From Malurus cyaneus samueli (taxonomy: Eukaryota > Chordata > Aves > Passeriformes > Maluridae), in NCBI GenBank assembly GCA_009741485.1, contig CM019229.1:2693175-2757174 (forward strand): 64,000 nt of DNA. Direction: 5' to 3'. The position numbers and the translations under genes were made by a program. The notes beneath the pieces are model-generated. The model was not told where the DNA came from, searched no databases, and saw only the letters and a list, made by a program, of their open reading frames with translations. Positions 51,808 to 62,569 of this stretch are shown piece by piece; positions within the stretch are counted from its first letter, which is position 1; the number at the start of each line of letters is the position of its first letter.

Positions 51808-53048
51808 CTTTTTTTTCTCGTTGACCGTCAGTAATTCGCCTGAGCGCACTTGGGGTTGTGGCTGGAGATTCCCAGCGCATCCCGAGGACATTCTTTGTTA
51901 GCGCAGGGAAGGATCAGCAGACTCCTAAAATTTCCTTCTTTCCTTCCTAGAAAGATGGGAAATTATTCAAATTAGAGTTGCCTTTTTTTTTGTTTGTTTT
52001 GGTTTGGTTATTTTTTGTTGTTGTTGGGATTTCTTGGTTTTTTTCTTCCTCAACTCCTTCCCCTTCTCCTTCCATGAGCCACTGCCCTGACACAGCCTTG
52101 AAGCATAAATGCAGCTACAAAAAACAACAAAAAAAAAAGGGGAAAAAACTATTTTTTTTTTAAACTGAATGCAGTCTATAAACCACTGATTCCGTTTGGT
52201 TTTTTAACCTGTGTTCTTGTGGCTAGTCCATGAGAAATGCGAGTTTCTCTTCTAGACCAGTTAAGGATGAAAATCAAAAGTTCTCAATGAATCTTTCAAA
52301 GGGAAATTTTGGGTCAAGCAGAATATTTTGAGAAATGTTCCCAATTTCAATTGGATTACTTTTAAATGGATCCTGTGGAAATGCAGAGGAATTAAATAGA
52401 GATAAAATTAGGAAATAGCCTGGAAAGGGTTGAAATTTCACGCTCTGTGCAAGGAGATATTTTTATGTTGAAGGTTATTTTATAATATTGAAAGGAAAAA
52501 TTAATGTAACTTTTTGTTTGCATTTTCAGCTCCATTTCTGGCACTGGGATAATGCACCAGACAATGTTCAGGGAACAATTCCTTCCTGGCTGTGCCAGTG
52601 CTTGGTTGATTCTGTGGCTCCCTTGGGTGCCCACAGTGATTTGGGATGTTGATTTGGGATGTGGGGTGAGCAATGTCCCACCAAACCCCTCCCTCAGCAC
52701 CACCAGCCATTGTGGCAAAGCTGTTTTAGATCAAAGATGAATCAATTCTTTCCTTCCAGGTGCTCCATCTTCAGCAGGAGCTCTCCAGAAATCCCATTTA
52801 TTCATTTAAGGGACAGATTTCTCAAGTCAGGGACTTTCAAGAAAAGAGTTTGCAGTGATTTTGGGAGGGATCTTGGGTGGATTTAGCTGAGGCTTCTTGG
52901 CCTTGGCTGCATCGGGTTCTGAGGCATTTCTGTCTCATTTTATGGCTTTTTTTGGGCCGAGAAATGGGCAGCTGGAAGGTGCAGCTTGCACCTCACCTTG
53001 GCGGTGCAGGAGCTATGTCCAAGAGGAGGAGAATCCCACTTTGCCACC

Positions 53049-53190
53049 CTGAGAGGAGAGAGGAAATGTCCCAGCTGAAATATCCCACCTTGAGAGGAGA
53101 GAGGGAAATATCCCAGCTGAAGTATCCCACCCTGAGAGGAGAGAGGGAAATATCCCAGCTGAAATATCCCACCTTGAGAGGAGAGAGGGA
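53049..53190 (+). repeat. 42-bp tandem repeat, about 3.5 units (copy 2)
   Basis: Same unit as at 20838-21022 with one unit fewer. The difference could be allelic or could come from assembly. Confidence 0.9.
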
Positions 53191-55859
53191 GACATCTCAG
53201 CCCTCTCCTGCCTGCTGGAGCTGCCCATCCCTGGCTGGAGGAGCAGCACAAACCCCTCTCCCTGCTCCTTGCTGGGTTCTCAGCTGGGAATTGCGCTGCC
53301 CTGGAGGGGTCTGAGTTCCCTGTTTGATCAATTTGGATGTTGGGATGGAGTCAGTGCAGCGCAGAGGGAAATGCAGGGAGGAGAGAAGGGCAGTGGGGAG
53401 AGAGCCTCTTCCAGGTGCCTTTTTTTCACCAAATGGGAGTTTTGCTCAGCCAGTGTGAGCCCCCTTGGAAAATCTTGCCCTCAATCCTCTGTCCCTGGCT
53501 GAAATTTAGGAGGAAAGACCTTTTTTATACAGCTCTATACAGCTGTGATGTGGCCTGAGTTCTGCATCCACATCCATTGGGAATTCAGCCTGGAAAGACA
53601 GCTGGGGAGATGTGGGGATGTGTCAGTCACAAAGTGGGTTTTGGTGCTGGTTTTCGTGAGGACAGAGCTCTCCTGTGGGAAATCCTTTCTCATTTGCCTG
53701 TTCTTCCCTTCCATGCATCTTTTTTGTCTCTCCATCCCTAAACTCTCTCCCACTCCAGTGGCATTCTGGGACTCTGTGAGTGGTAACCGGACTCTCATTG
53801 ATGTATTTTCGGTAACTTTTTGTGTGCTGAGGGCAGAATCTGAATCAAATCCTGCTTCATTTGACACGAGCAAACAGAAAAACACCCTGTGGTGTTGCCA
53901 GCACTCAATACTGTCACTGATGGAACAGGGAGGACAGGCTGGGCTTTGATTTCCCTGTTTCTGAGGCTGGGCAGACATGGAATAACCTCTGGGCATGCTG
54001 TAGGGGAAATCTGGGAGATCACAAGGGTTTGTCCCGGGCTTTAGGACACAGGGCAGGTTGTGACAGTGACCTCTTGTCCCTGCAGTGTGCACTGAGAGCT
54101 GAAGATGTGTAATGAGGTAAATCAGGAGATTTCAGCTCCAATCCAAGCATGGAACCATCCCTCAGGGTCATGATTTTCCAAGATCTTCAGAGCAGGGTGA
54201 GGCTCCTCCTCTGAGCCCGTTTGAGCAGATTTTCCATTGGGCCAGGACCTTGTGGGAAGAGGAATTTTGTTTGGATTGGAAGAACACGTTGGGAATTACA
54301 GCCCTGCCCGTGTTAATCCAGCCTCTGCCCCTCTGGATGAGGTGTGGCTGGAGCTGGAGGGCTCATTGGCTGCTGGGAAGAGATCAGAGCTGGAATCCAG
54401 GTGTGTCCATGAGGAACAGGAGATCAGAGCTGGAATCCAGGTGTTTCCACTGGGAACAAGAGATGAGGAACAGAATCCAGGTGTCTCTGGCAGGAAGGAC
54501 ATAGACAACTTTACCTGGAACCTTTCCAAGCTGCCCCATGGCACCAGAGCCACAGATCAGGCTCCATTTCTGTTTCCAAATGTTCTTCGAACTGGAACAA
54601 AATCCCAGTCACTCTCCAGGGACCTCACAGCTCCTGGAGAGAGCCCTCACAGTGCCACTGTCACTGGCAGTGCCATCCTCACACCCTGCTCACCTGGACA
54701 GCTGGGAGGGCACAGCCCCCATGGGGATGAAGCTGCATCCTCAGCTGGCAGATACAAACCTCCATCATCTGAACTGCATTTAACAGCGCCAGTGATGCTA
54801 AATCTGGCTGCCTAAAGCAGAGTGTGGCCAGAACTGAGAGAATCCAAAGCAGTTCTGTTATTGCAGGGCCTTCAGGGCCATTCAGGGCAGTCCCAGCCCA
54901 GCCAGGGGCTGCACCCACAATGGACAATGGCTCACGGCTTTTTCACCCTTTCTCACTTTTGTCCATTTGCACATCGGGATTTGCTGAATCCTCCAATTGC
55001 AGCTGCAGCCAATGCAGTCAAAAACTCCAACTTGGCTCCCCCAATTCTCTGTTGTTTCCATCTCTTGGGGCCTGGCACAGGGAGGTGTCCTTGAGTTTGG
55101 GGCTGCAGAGGAATTGTTTTGTGTAAAAATGGGAGAGCAGGAGCTCAGCACTGTCTGTGGAGTCTGGAGTTAAACACTGAAGAATTCCAGGGGTACAGAG
55201 ACATGGAAATAGAGAAACTGAAATCCTGAGGCATCAGCAGTTCCCACCTGTCACTATTGCTCCTGTTTTAGGGTTTAGGGGAAGAATTTAGGTGAGGCCA
55301 ACTGGTGCAGGAAAGGGTGGAGGGGATGGATTTGGGGTTAGGTCTCCTGAGCACATTTGTGTCACCTGTCAGGGGTGACAGGTGCCAGCCACGTGTCTGG
55401 GCACTGCAGACACCACCGGGGACAGTCAGGAAATGGGATGAGAGCATCCCACCTGGTTTCTTTGGGGATAACTCTGTAGGATTGCACTGCAGTGCTGGCA
55501 AATCACTTGTTCAACCAGTGATACCATTCTCTTCTAACTCTTTAAGAATGAAAATCAAAAGTTCTCAATGAACTTTTCAAAGATAAATTTTGGGTCAAGC
55601 AGAATATTTTGAGTTTGAGAAATGTCACCAATTTCAATTGGCTTCCTTTTAAATGGATTATGTGGAAATGTGGAGAAATTAAATAGAGTTAAAATTAAAA
55701 AGTAGCCCAGAAAGGGTTGAAATTCCACACTCTGCATCTGTAGATATTTGGAAAATTCTATCCCAGACCCACTCCTGAACAGAAGCTGGCATCCACAGGC
55801 AGGAGAATTCCAGCTCAGCACACAAAAAGTTCCTTCCTGTTTGTATTCTGGGTATTTTG

Positions 55860-55980
55860 GGGCTCTCAGAGGGATGGGGTGGCTGGGTCACCTGGAGATC
55901 AAACTGGCCTCAGGTGAGAGGGAATGGGGTGCTGGGTCACCTGGGGATCAAACTGGCCTCAGGTGAGGGGGGTGGGGTGG
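55860..55980 (+). repeat. CACNA1B: Collapsed donor minisatellite; exon 38 missing
   Basis: CTCTCAGAGG, which precedes exon 38 by about 60 bases in copy 1, is joined here directly to GATGGGGTGGCTGGGTCACC. Two units ending CTCAG|GTGAG follow (donors at 55914 and 55963). The acceptor and all coding bases up to EIKLAS are gone. The G-rich junction offers microhomology, so both a real deletion and a short-read collapse are possible. Because exon 38 encodes conserved channel sequence, collapse is more likely. Confidence 0.85.
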
Positions 55981-55992
55981 CTCAGGGGGTCT

Positions 55993-56280
55993 CAAGGTCA
56001 CCTGGAGGATGCAGCAGTGACACCGAGGGCAGCTCAGCTCCTTGGGATCCTCTGTCACCATCCCACGGGGATTGGGGACACTGAGGTCACCTCTAGGCAT
56101 GGATCTCATTGTGCTGCAGGAGATTTCCGGTGCACGGAGAAAATAAACCCCAAAACAGCACTAAGGAGAGACCAACACCCTGTGTGGCCCCTTCCAGAGC
56201 TTTCCCACAGCTTTGCAGGGTGGGAGAGGAGTTTGTGCCATCTGAGCTCCAGAAAACCCAGAGGAGGAGAACCGCAATTT
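55993..56280 (+). repeat. Diverged intragenic repeat (second-block copy)
   Basis: Same sequence as 24677-24965 and an old relative of 58470-58745. Confidence 0.85.
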
Positions 56281-56734
56281 GCTGAGAGTTCCTGTGGCTC
56301 AACCCGATTCCTGACCCTGAGATGGGCTTGGTTGGTCAAACAGAGTGCCAGGAACACCAAGGGCACAGATTTATCCTTGAATTGGATCAAGGGTTGGACC
56401 CAATCTTTGTGGGTCCCATCCAGCTCAGAGTACTCCATGGAATCTGCTGTCTTGGTGTTCCCTGAAACCATGGAAATTCTACCCCAGATTAGAATCCTGT
56501 TTTCCCATTTCCTTCCCATGCCAGCACCTGAGGACTGGGAGCTTGGGACAGGACAGAGGGGTCCTGAGAGCCCCTTTGGGGTGGCATCCCTGGCCATGAG
56601 ATGTGGGGAACTTTGACCATCCCAGCTGAGAGCTCTGGGAGGAGAATCCCTCCTTGCTCTGCCTCAGAAATGAGCGTTCCCACCCCTCTTTCCTGAACTA
56701 TTCCAGCCCTTCCTCCCCAGCTGGCAGGGACTCC

Positions 56735-57560
56735 AAATGCCACGAACCACATTCCGCCTTGAGATGAAATGTAATTATCAAAGTGTTTAATCAGGCGTTC
56801 GCTCCACTTCCCAATTAAACTCTGCGATGCAATAAAACCCATCGGCCTTTCCTCTGGGTCGTTTCCCCATTTCGTCAGCCTGGCTGGGGTCACGGGCAGG
56901 GCCTGCCTGCCCTGGGCACTTTTACACCTCGTTTAAAAGTTAACAGGAGGTAACGAGGCTCCCAGGGCAGCCAGGGTTAGGCTCCTGTGCTTTCCAAAGC
57001 AGTTTCAGGCTGGTGCAGCCTCCCTGAGTTAATCACCTCCTCCTCTACCGCTTCAACTGTGTTGCCTTGGGGAGGCACTGCTGAAAAATGACAAAATTTT
57101 GAGGTCCCTGGGCTCCCCAAGGGAATGATACAAGGATAAGTCTCGTTTCTAAGGATGCATTTAGGATTTCCTGTCACTTTAAAGTCCAGCCCCTTATTTC
57201 AGGAATAGCTCCTAGATAAGAACGCTGCAAGTTTATTATTTTCAGTTTCTGGTTACCTGTCAACGTTTTTCAGCAGGAAAAGCTCCCCGCACCCTTTTCC
57301 CTGACCAAAATGTGGAAGGGAGCCAGGGTGGGGAGCTCAGCTGGTGCGCTGGGTTCTTTCTGTGGTTTAGATCTGCTCTAGGCTGCGAGGTCCTGACCTG
57401 TTTTGTTGTTACGAGCTCTCTTTGAATAGGTTTCATGTGCTACATTTAATTGAGTCTTTAGTGGGCCTAACAGGCCCTTAATGAACCTCCCTAATGAGTT
57501 CCCGTGTGGGAGTTCAAACCTTTAAGAGAGTACGAAGAGCCTCCTCCCACAGCTTTGCTC
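56735..57560. other. Conserved-element candidate intron stretch (copy 2)
   Basis: Counterpart of 25540-26390, cleaner around 56990-57090. It is non-repetitive and AT-core rich. Confidence 0.35.
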
Positions 57561-57849
57561 TCGCAGAAATAATCTGTGTCATTCAGATGAGCTCCTTAAT
57601 TGCCTGCTGTGCCAGGAATTCAGCTGGGAGCTGGCCTGGGGCTCACACAGCCTTTAATCACCTTCCACGTGGGCTTTTAGGCTTGGCTTTGGCCCTTGGA
57701 ACACAGTTAGGTGGGTTTGGCTCTGCTGGGATGGAGCACTGGGCTCGAGTGTCATTGCTGAGGATTTCAGGAAGAGTGGGTGGCAGAGGGTTTGTGATCC
57801 ATCAGGACATTGCTCAGTGAAAGGTGAACCTGCCATGGCAGACAGAGTG

Positions 57850-57955
57850 GGATTAGAGGATCTTTAAAGCCTTTTCCAACCCAAACCATCCTGAGATCTC
57901 GTGATTCTGTGATTTTGTGTTGCCATGATTTCGTGATTCTGTGATTCGTGTCCAG
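57850..57955 (+). mobile_element. CR1 3' tail fragment (copy 2)
   Basis: GGATCTTTAAAGCCTTTTCC with AACCCAAACCATCCTGAGAT and a repeated GTGATTCTGTGATTTTGTG-type tail is a CR1 terminus. Confidence 0.8.
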
Positions 57956-58264
57956 CACCTCACACCAACTCTTTTCCATCCCACCTGGGAGGTGCTGCTG
58001 CTTTCCATGGGCACTCCCCAAAGGAAGAGGCACCTACAGATATTTAGAATAAGTTTGAGCTTCAGTTGAAGTCCCAGCTCACTGCTCAGGGTCCCCAGGT
58101 CGAGGCGAGGCTGGTCCTGCTGAGCTCACAGCGCTTCTGTCATGAAGGAATTCACGGCTCCCCTTCACAGGGAAAGGCTGTGCTGGCTCTCCCTTCCCAA
58201 GGATCGGGAATGGGGATGCCAGCAGTGGGTTCTGACCCTGTCCCTGTCCCCTCCCTGGCTGCAG
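57956..58264 (+). other. CACNA1B: CACNA1B intron before exon 39
   Basis: Ordinary intron ending CCTCCCTGGCTGCAG. No repeat was identified. Confidence 0.65.
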
Positions 58265-58372
58265 GTGGGGTGAAGCAGCACCAGTGCGACGCCGAGCTGA
58301 GGAAGGAGATCTCGCTGGTGTGGCCCAACCTGTCCCAGAAGACTCTGGATTTGCTGGTGCCCCCTCACAAAC
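58265..58372 (+). CDS. CACNA1B: CACNA1B exon (~39): pre-IQ region
   Basis: The 108-nt exon supplies two bases that complete a Gly codon with exon 38. It then encodes [35 protein letters not shown] and one base of a Pro codon before [20 protein letters not shown] and LDLLVPPHK match Cav2.2 (Cav2.1 has KQQMDAELRKE...VTPHK, from memory). This pre-IQ helix lies next to the calmodulin-binding IQ-like motif. The 5' phase fits exon 38 only, not e37a or e37b. Confidence 0.97.
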
Positions 58373-59459
58373 GTAAGTGATTCCAAGAACTGCGTCCATC
58401 CCAGACACCCAGGAACCCCCTGTTAGGACTCTCCCTCCTTCTTTACTCTGTCCCAAGCCCCATCTGGGCACAGGGACATCTGGGGGATGCAGCAGTGACA
58501 CCAAGGGCAGCTCAGCTCCTGGGAATCCTCTGTCACCATCCCACAGGGTTTAGGGATGCTGAGGTCACCTCTAGGCATGGACCTCATTGTGATGAGGAGA
58601 TTTCCTGTGCACAGAGGAAACAAACCCCAAAACCTCACCAAGGAGAGACCCACACCCTGTGTGGCCTCTTCCAGAGCTTCCCCACAGCTTTGCAGGGTGG
58701 GAGGGCAATTTTCTGCCATCTGAGCTCCAGAAAAGCCAGAGGAGAAAAGTGAAAGCTCGCTAAGAACTTATAGAATCAGAAGGAACGTGTTTTGGGGCTG
58801 AAGGTCTTTGTGTTACTTGGCACTGAGGAAATAGGAAGTTTGCTGTTGGCTTGATTAGCTCTGGATTCCTGATTAATGAGAGGCAGTGCAGAGTGATAAA
58901 GGCGTTAATTAAGAAAAAATGAGGGAGCTGAGGAGGTGCAATCAGTGGGTTGGAAGTGCTGAAGGCTTTCCCTTCTCTCCTGATTCCTGTGGATCTGCTG
59001 CTCCACTTCTTTCCTCCGTGGTGAAGTTCTCAGTGATGGGCAGGGAAGGGCTTTCCCACAGCTCTGACGGTGGGAAAAAATATTGGGAAAAATGAAATAC
59101 TCCCTAAATGTGTATTAGCCTGTTATGCCCCAGCTGAGTGTAATTTTAAGAAGGAGGAATGAGGCTGCTCCATCAATAAAGAGCTGGTTGTGGATTTGGG
59201 ATGGATTTAGGGGTTCTGCTCTCAGCCATGCCACTGATGTTTCCTGCCTGCCCTTTTCCTACACAATCCCTGTGTTTGCCCTAAGAGCTCCAAACCAAGG
59301 CCAGGCAGCAACGGGCAAAGAGCTGAAAAATCTGTTGTAACCTTTTCTTTGTTTTTTTTTTTTTTTTTCCTTCCCTTCGCTTCTCTGTGTCTGCTTTGCC
59401 TTATTATTCTCATGTTGCTTCCTCTCCCTGTTTTTCACATCCATTTGCTGTTATTTCTT
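58373..59459 (+). other. CACNA1B: CACNA1B intron with old repeat at 58470-58745
   Basis: Bases 58470-58745 are the diverged relative of the segment downstream of exon 38 (24677-24965). The rest is ordinary intron, with a T run at 59350-59368. Confidence 0.75.
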
Positions 59460-60245
59460 CTTCTTTTTCTCTCCTCATCCATGGAACATCTCTGCCGTGT
59501 TCTCCTCATCCATGGAATGTCTCTGCTGTGTTCTCCTCCTGGAATGTCTCTGCTGTGTTCTCCTTCCTGGAATGTCTCTGCTGTGTTCTCCTCATCCATG
59601 GAATGCCTCTGCCGTGTTCTCCTCATCCATGGAATGTCTCTGCTGTGTTCTCCTCATCCATGGAATGCCTCTGCCGTGTTCTCTCCGTCCTTGGAATGTC
59701 TCTGCTGTGTTTTCCTCATTCTGGAAATGTCTCTGCCGTGTTTTCCTCATTCTGGAAATGTCTCTGCCGTGTTTTCCTCATTCTGGAAATGTCTCTGCCG
59801 TGTTCTCCTCATCCTTGAACGTCTCTGCCATGTTCTCTCCATCCCTGGAACATCTCTGCCACGTTTTCCTCATCCTGGGGACGTCTCTGTTGTGTCCTCC
59901 TCGTCCTTGGAATGTCTCTGCCTTGTTTTCCTCATCCATGGAATGTCTCTGCTGTGTTCTCCTCATCCTGGGGACGTCTCTGCCATATTCTTCTCCCCCT
60001 TTGGAACGTCTGCCATGTTCTCCTCATCCATGGAATGTCTCTGCTGTGTTCTCCTCATCCTGGGGACGTCTCTGCCATATTCTTCTCCCCCTTTGGAACG
60101 TCTGCCATGTTCTCCTCATCCTTGGAATGTCTCTGCTGTGTTCTCTCTGTCCTTGGAATGTCTCTGCTGTGTTTTCCTCATCCTGGGGACATCTCTGCCA
60201 TGTTCTCCTCATCCGTGGAACGTCTGTGCCATGTTTTTGCCCATC
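59460..60245 (+). repeat. CACNA1B: 31-bp minisatellite abutting the exon 40 acceptor
   Basis: About 25 units of the form TGGAATGTCTCTGC(T/C)GTGTT followed by (C/T)TCCTCATCC, period 31, with subtypes (CTGGGGACGTC, TCATTCTGGAAATG, CCCCCTTTGGAACG). Near its end a longer segment (about 59940-60030) is repeated at 60028-60120. It stops about 10 bases before exon 40, so it supplies the polypyrimidine-like sequence and probably the branch point. Frames up to 305 codons on plus (MSLLCSPHPW-like) are repeat translations. Confidence 0.95.
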
Positions 60246-60254
60246 CTCTGGCAG

Positions 60255-60364
60255 CTGATGAGATGACTGTGGGGAAGGTCTACGCGGCCCTGATGATATT
60301 TGACTTCTACAAGCAGAATAAGAACAGCAGGGAGCAAGTCCAGCCCCCCGGGGGCCTGTGCCAG
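60255..60364 (+). CDS. CACNA1B: CACNA1B exon (~40): IQ-like calmodulin-binding domain
   Basis: The 110-nt exon completes a Pro codon and encodes DEMTVGKVYAALMIFDFYKQ, then NKNSREQVQPPGGLCQ, with donor GTACAA. VGKVYAALMIFDFYKQNK is the Cav2.2 IQ-like motif (Ile-Met in place of Ile-Gln), which binds calmodulin for calcium-dependent feedback. It ends in phase 0. The acceptor CTCTGGCAG lies against a minisatellite. The downstream NSREQVQPPGGLCQ varies from the mammalian sequence as I recall it, as expected for the less conserved tail. Confidence 0.97.
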
Positions 60365-61361
60365 GTACAAACGGGGTCATTCCACCCTCCCAGCTTTAAC
60401 CAGAATCACCAGCAGGATTCATCCAGAAGGTCTGGCTGCTCCTCCAGGCAGGGTTTGGAAATGTGGCTCAAAAATGGAAACCTTTCCTGAAAGTCTCTCC
60501 CCAAAAAAAACTTAAAAAATCGTTGCAGTTGCCTTTTCCAGAAGATCCAGAAAAATCTTTTCCAAAAAATGGCAGCTGATCTTTGAAAGTCTAAATCCTG
60601 TATCTAAAAGTGGCCTAAGGACTGGAGGACACCAAAAGGTTTCTTTGGGAGACCAAAGCTGCTCATAGTTTAGCTCTAAAATGTTTAAGTTATTTTTGAA
60701 AATAGGAATTTATCCAAATCATTTTCGTTCTGATAGATTTGAAGTTTTTTACAAATTCTAGAAAAAAATTCTCAAAAATATCGTCACACAACCAGCTTGG
60801 GATTGAAAGCCCAATTGTTTCCAGTGGGACAAAGTCCTACTGTTTTTAGGATGAGCATCCAGCTGGTCTCTTAAAAGATCCAGAAAAGATTTTAGGATGA
60901 TCTTCTGCTGGTCCAGCATGGGGTGGAGATCTGTCCCACACATGGATGGGGTGGCACAATGAGCCATGGGAATTGCATGGCCCCTCTGGCCACATCCCTG
61001 TGGGAATGCCATGCTCTGGTGACTGGGAAAGTGTTCCCAGGGAATGGGGATTGCAGCAGGATTTGGTGGAATGTTCAGAGGGAATTGCAGCAGGATTTGG
61101 TGGAATGTTCAGAGGGAATTGCAGCAGGATTTGGGGGAATGTTCAGAGGGAATTGCAGCAGGATTTGGGGGAATGTTCAGAGGGAATTGCAGCAGGATTT
61201 GCCTTGTGCCAGGTGTCCCTCAGAGCCTCTCCCAGCTGTGCCCAGGCTGGGGTGTCCTTTCCGCTGTCCTGGTGTCCCGGGGTGGAACAGTGGAGTTTTT
61301 ACGGGCTGGGACAATCCCTGCAGCCCCTCCCAGCTCTGACACCGTTCCCTTGTGCTCGCAG
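60365..61361 (+). other. CACNA1B: CACNA1B intron with 34-bp minisatellite
   Basis: Ordinary intron apart from the short array at about 61046-61200. It ends at the acceptor TTGTGCTCGCAG. Confidence 0.7.
61046..61200 (+). repeat. 34-bp minisatellite, about 4.5 units
   Basis: Near-perfect units of GCAGCAGGATTTGG(T/G)GGAAT followed by GTTCAGAGGGAATT, in tandem, with one variable base. The high homogeneity suggests recent expansion. Confidence 0.95.
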
Positions 61362-61489
61362 CCTGGCCCAGTGTCCCTGTTCCACCCACTGAAGGCCACC
61401 CTGGAGCAGACCCAGCCCGCAGCCTTCAGCAACGCCAAGGCCTTCCTGCGCCAGAAGAGCTCTGCCTCCCTCAACAATGGGGGAGCCCT
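61362..61489 (+). CDS. CACNA1B: CACNA1B exon (~41): C-terminal tail
   Basis: The 128-nt exon encodes PGPVSLFHPLKATLEQTQPA, AFSNAKAFLRQKSSASLNNG, GA and two bases (CT) of the next codon, followed by GTGAGT. GPVSLFHPLKATLEQTQPA and FLRQKSS(A/T)SL(N/S)NGGA are specific to Cav2.2 and settle the paralogue. It starts in phase 0, matching the end of exon 40, and ends in phase 2. It lies in the cytoplasmic C-terminus. Confidence 0.97.
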
Positions 61490-62438
61490 GTGAGTACCCC
61501 ACCTCCCTGCAGAGCCACCCCATTTGGGGACCAACCTCATTGACCCCTGCTGCTCCGGTGGCTCTGGTGACACCCAGGCCAGCAGCCCCTTCTTGCCATG
61601 GTGGGGACAATTCCTATGGTGGCTGCCAGAACTCTTCCATGTCCTTATCCCTGTGCTGGTGGTGTTTGCATTCCTGTGTTTCCTTAACGGTCTCTTGAAT
61701 CTCCCTGGAGAGCTCCCCATTGTGAGTTTGCTCACAGGAATTTGGGACTGTCACAAAACAACCAAGCCAACCCCACCAACCATCACGATGAGTTCTTGGG
61801 AGTCCAAAAATCCTTGGGATCAAAGTCATCCCCTGTGGCACTGGGTAACGGCAAGAGTTCCTTGGGATTTGTCACAACACAATCTGTCTTTTTGGGATAA
61901 TAATCCCTACATGGAGAGCTTTCTAAACAGTCCTAGTGACAGGATCCTGAATCAGTTCTCCATTTCCTGCTCTCCAGGTGATTTTCCTCTGGGCCACGAG
62001 CGCTGTGGGTTTTTAGTGATAGACAGATGAGGTTTAAACACCCCAAATCATCCTGATGAGAAACCAACACCAGACTCTACACTTGGTGAAGGGTCTTTGG
62101 CATGGTTGAAGTGTTTGACCGGTGTCCAGCTGGTCCTGGACACATAATTGGCCTGAACTCCAAAATTCTTCATAGTCCATCAGGAATTAGGTTGCAGAAC
62201 TTTTGTTTAGCTAAAAATAAATAAAATTTTGTCTGGTTTGACTCCCTCATTCTCATGGGATCTTCATGCTCTGCAGGAGAAAAACCCAGGGGACCTTAGA
62301 GCTTCACCAGCCACTGTGCTCATCCTGCAACTGATTTGCACAAATAAAACCCCAAAGGGAACCTCAGTTTGGTTCGCCAAATTCAGCAAAATCTCTTTGC
62401 AAAAGAATGAATCTTTTCCCCTGTTTTCCTCCGGACAG
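61490..62438 (+). other. CACNA1B: CACNA1B intron
   Basis: Ordinary intron. Frames such as 61524-62030 have no coding support. The acceptor is CCTCCGGACAG. Confidence 0.7.
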
Positions 62439-62565
62439 GCCTCCCCCAGAGGGTGGGATCAAAGAGTCCAGTTCTTGGGGCACCCAGCGCACCCAGGACG
62501 TGTTTTATGAAACCAGGAGCCCAGCTTTTGAACGAGGCCACTCCGAGGAGATGCCCAGTGAGAGG
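62439..62565 (+). CDS. CACNA1B: CACNA1B exon (~42): C-terminal tail
   Basis: The 127-nt exon supplies one base (giving Leu) and encodes PPPEGGIKESSSWGTQRTQD, VFYETRSPAFERGHSEEMPS and ER before GTGAGC. GIKES(S/V)SWGTQRTQD and ERGHS(E/T)E(M/I)P match Cav2.2. It ends in phase 0. The first residues differ from the mammalian QNQES form that I remember. Confidence 0.95.
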
Positions 62566-62569
62566 GTGA

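Larger units (their letters stand above)
50440..57950 (+). repeat. CACNA1B: Large duplicated block, copy 2 (mate 18130-26780)
   Basis: This is the cleaner copy of the block and is contiguous with e37b upstream and exon 39 downstream, so it is in the right place for the intron-exon-intron region between them. It differs from copy 1 by lacking copy 1's noisy insertions, by having one fewer 42-bp unit (53049-53190), and by a deletion of about 270 bases at 55870 that removes exon 38. Confidence 0.9.

Noticed and set aside
18130..57950. Genuine tandem duplication or a second CACNA1B-like gene
   Set aside because: Identity is a mosaic of perfect and error-like patches, exons are lengthened by random insertions, and a 25-N run lies between the copies.
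59349..60266. 305-codon plus-strand frame with a repeated SLLCSPHPWN-like motif
   Set aside because: It is a translation of the 31-bp minisatellite, and two other frames are open across the same array.
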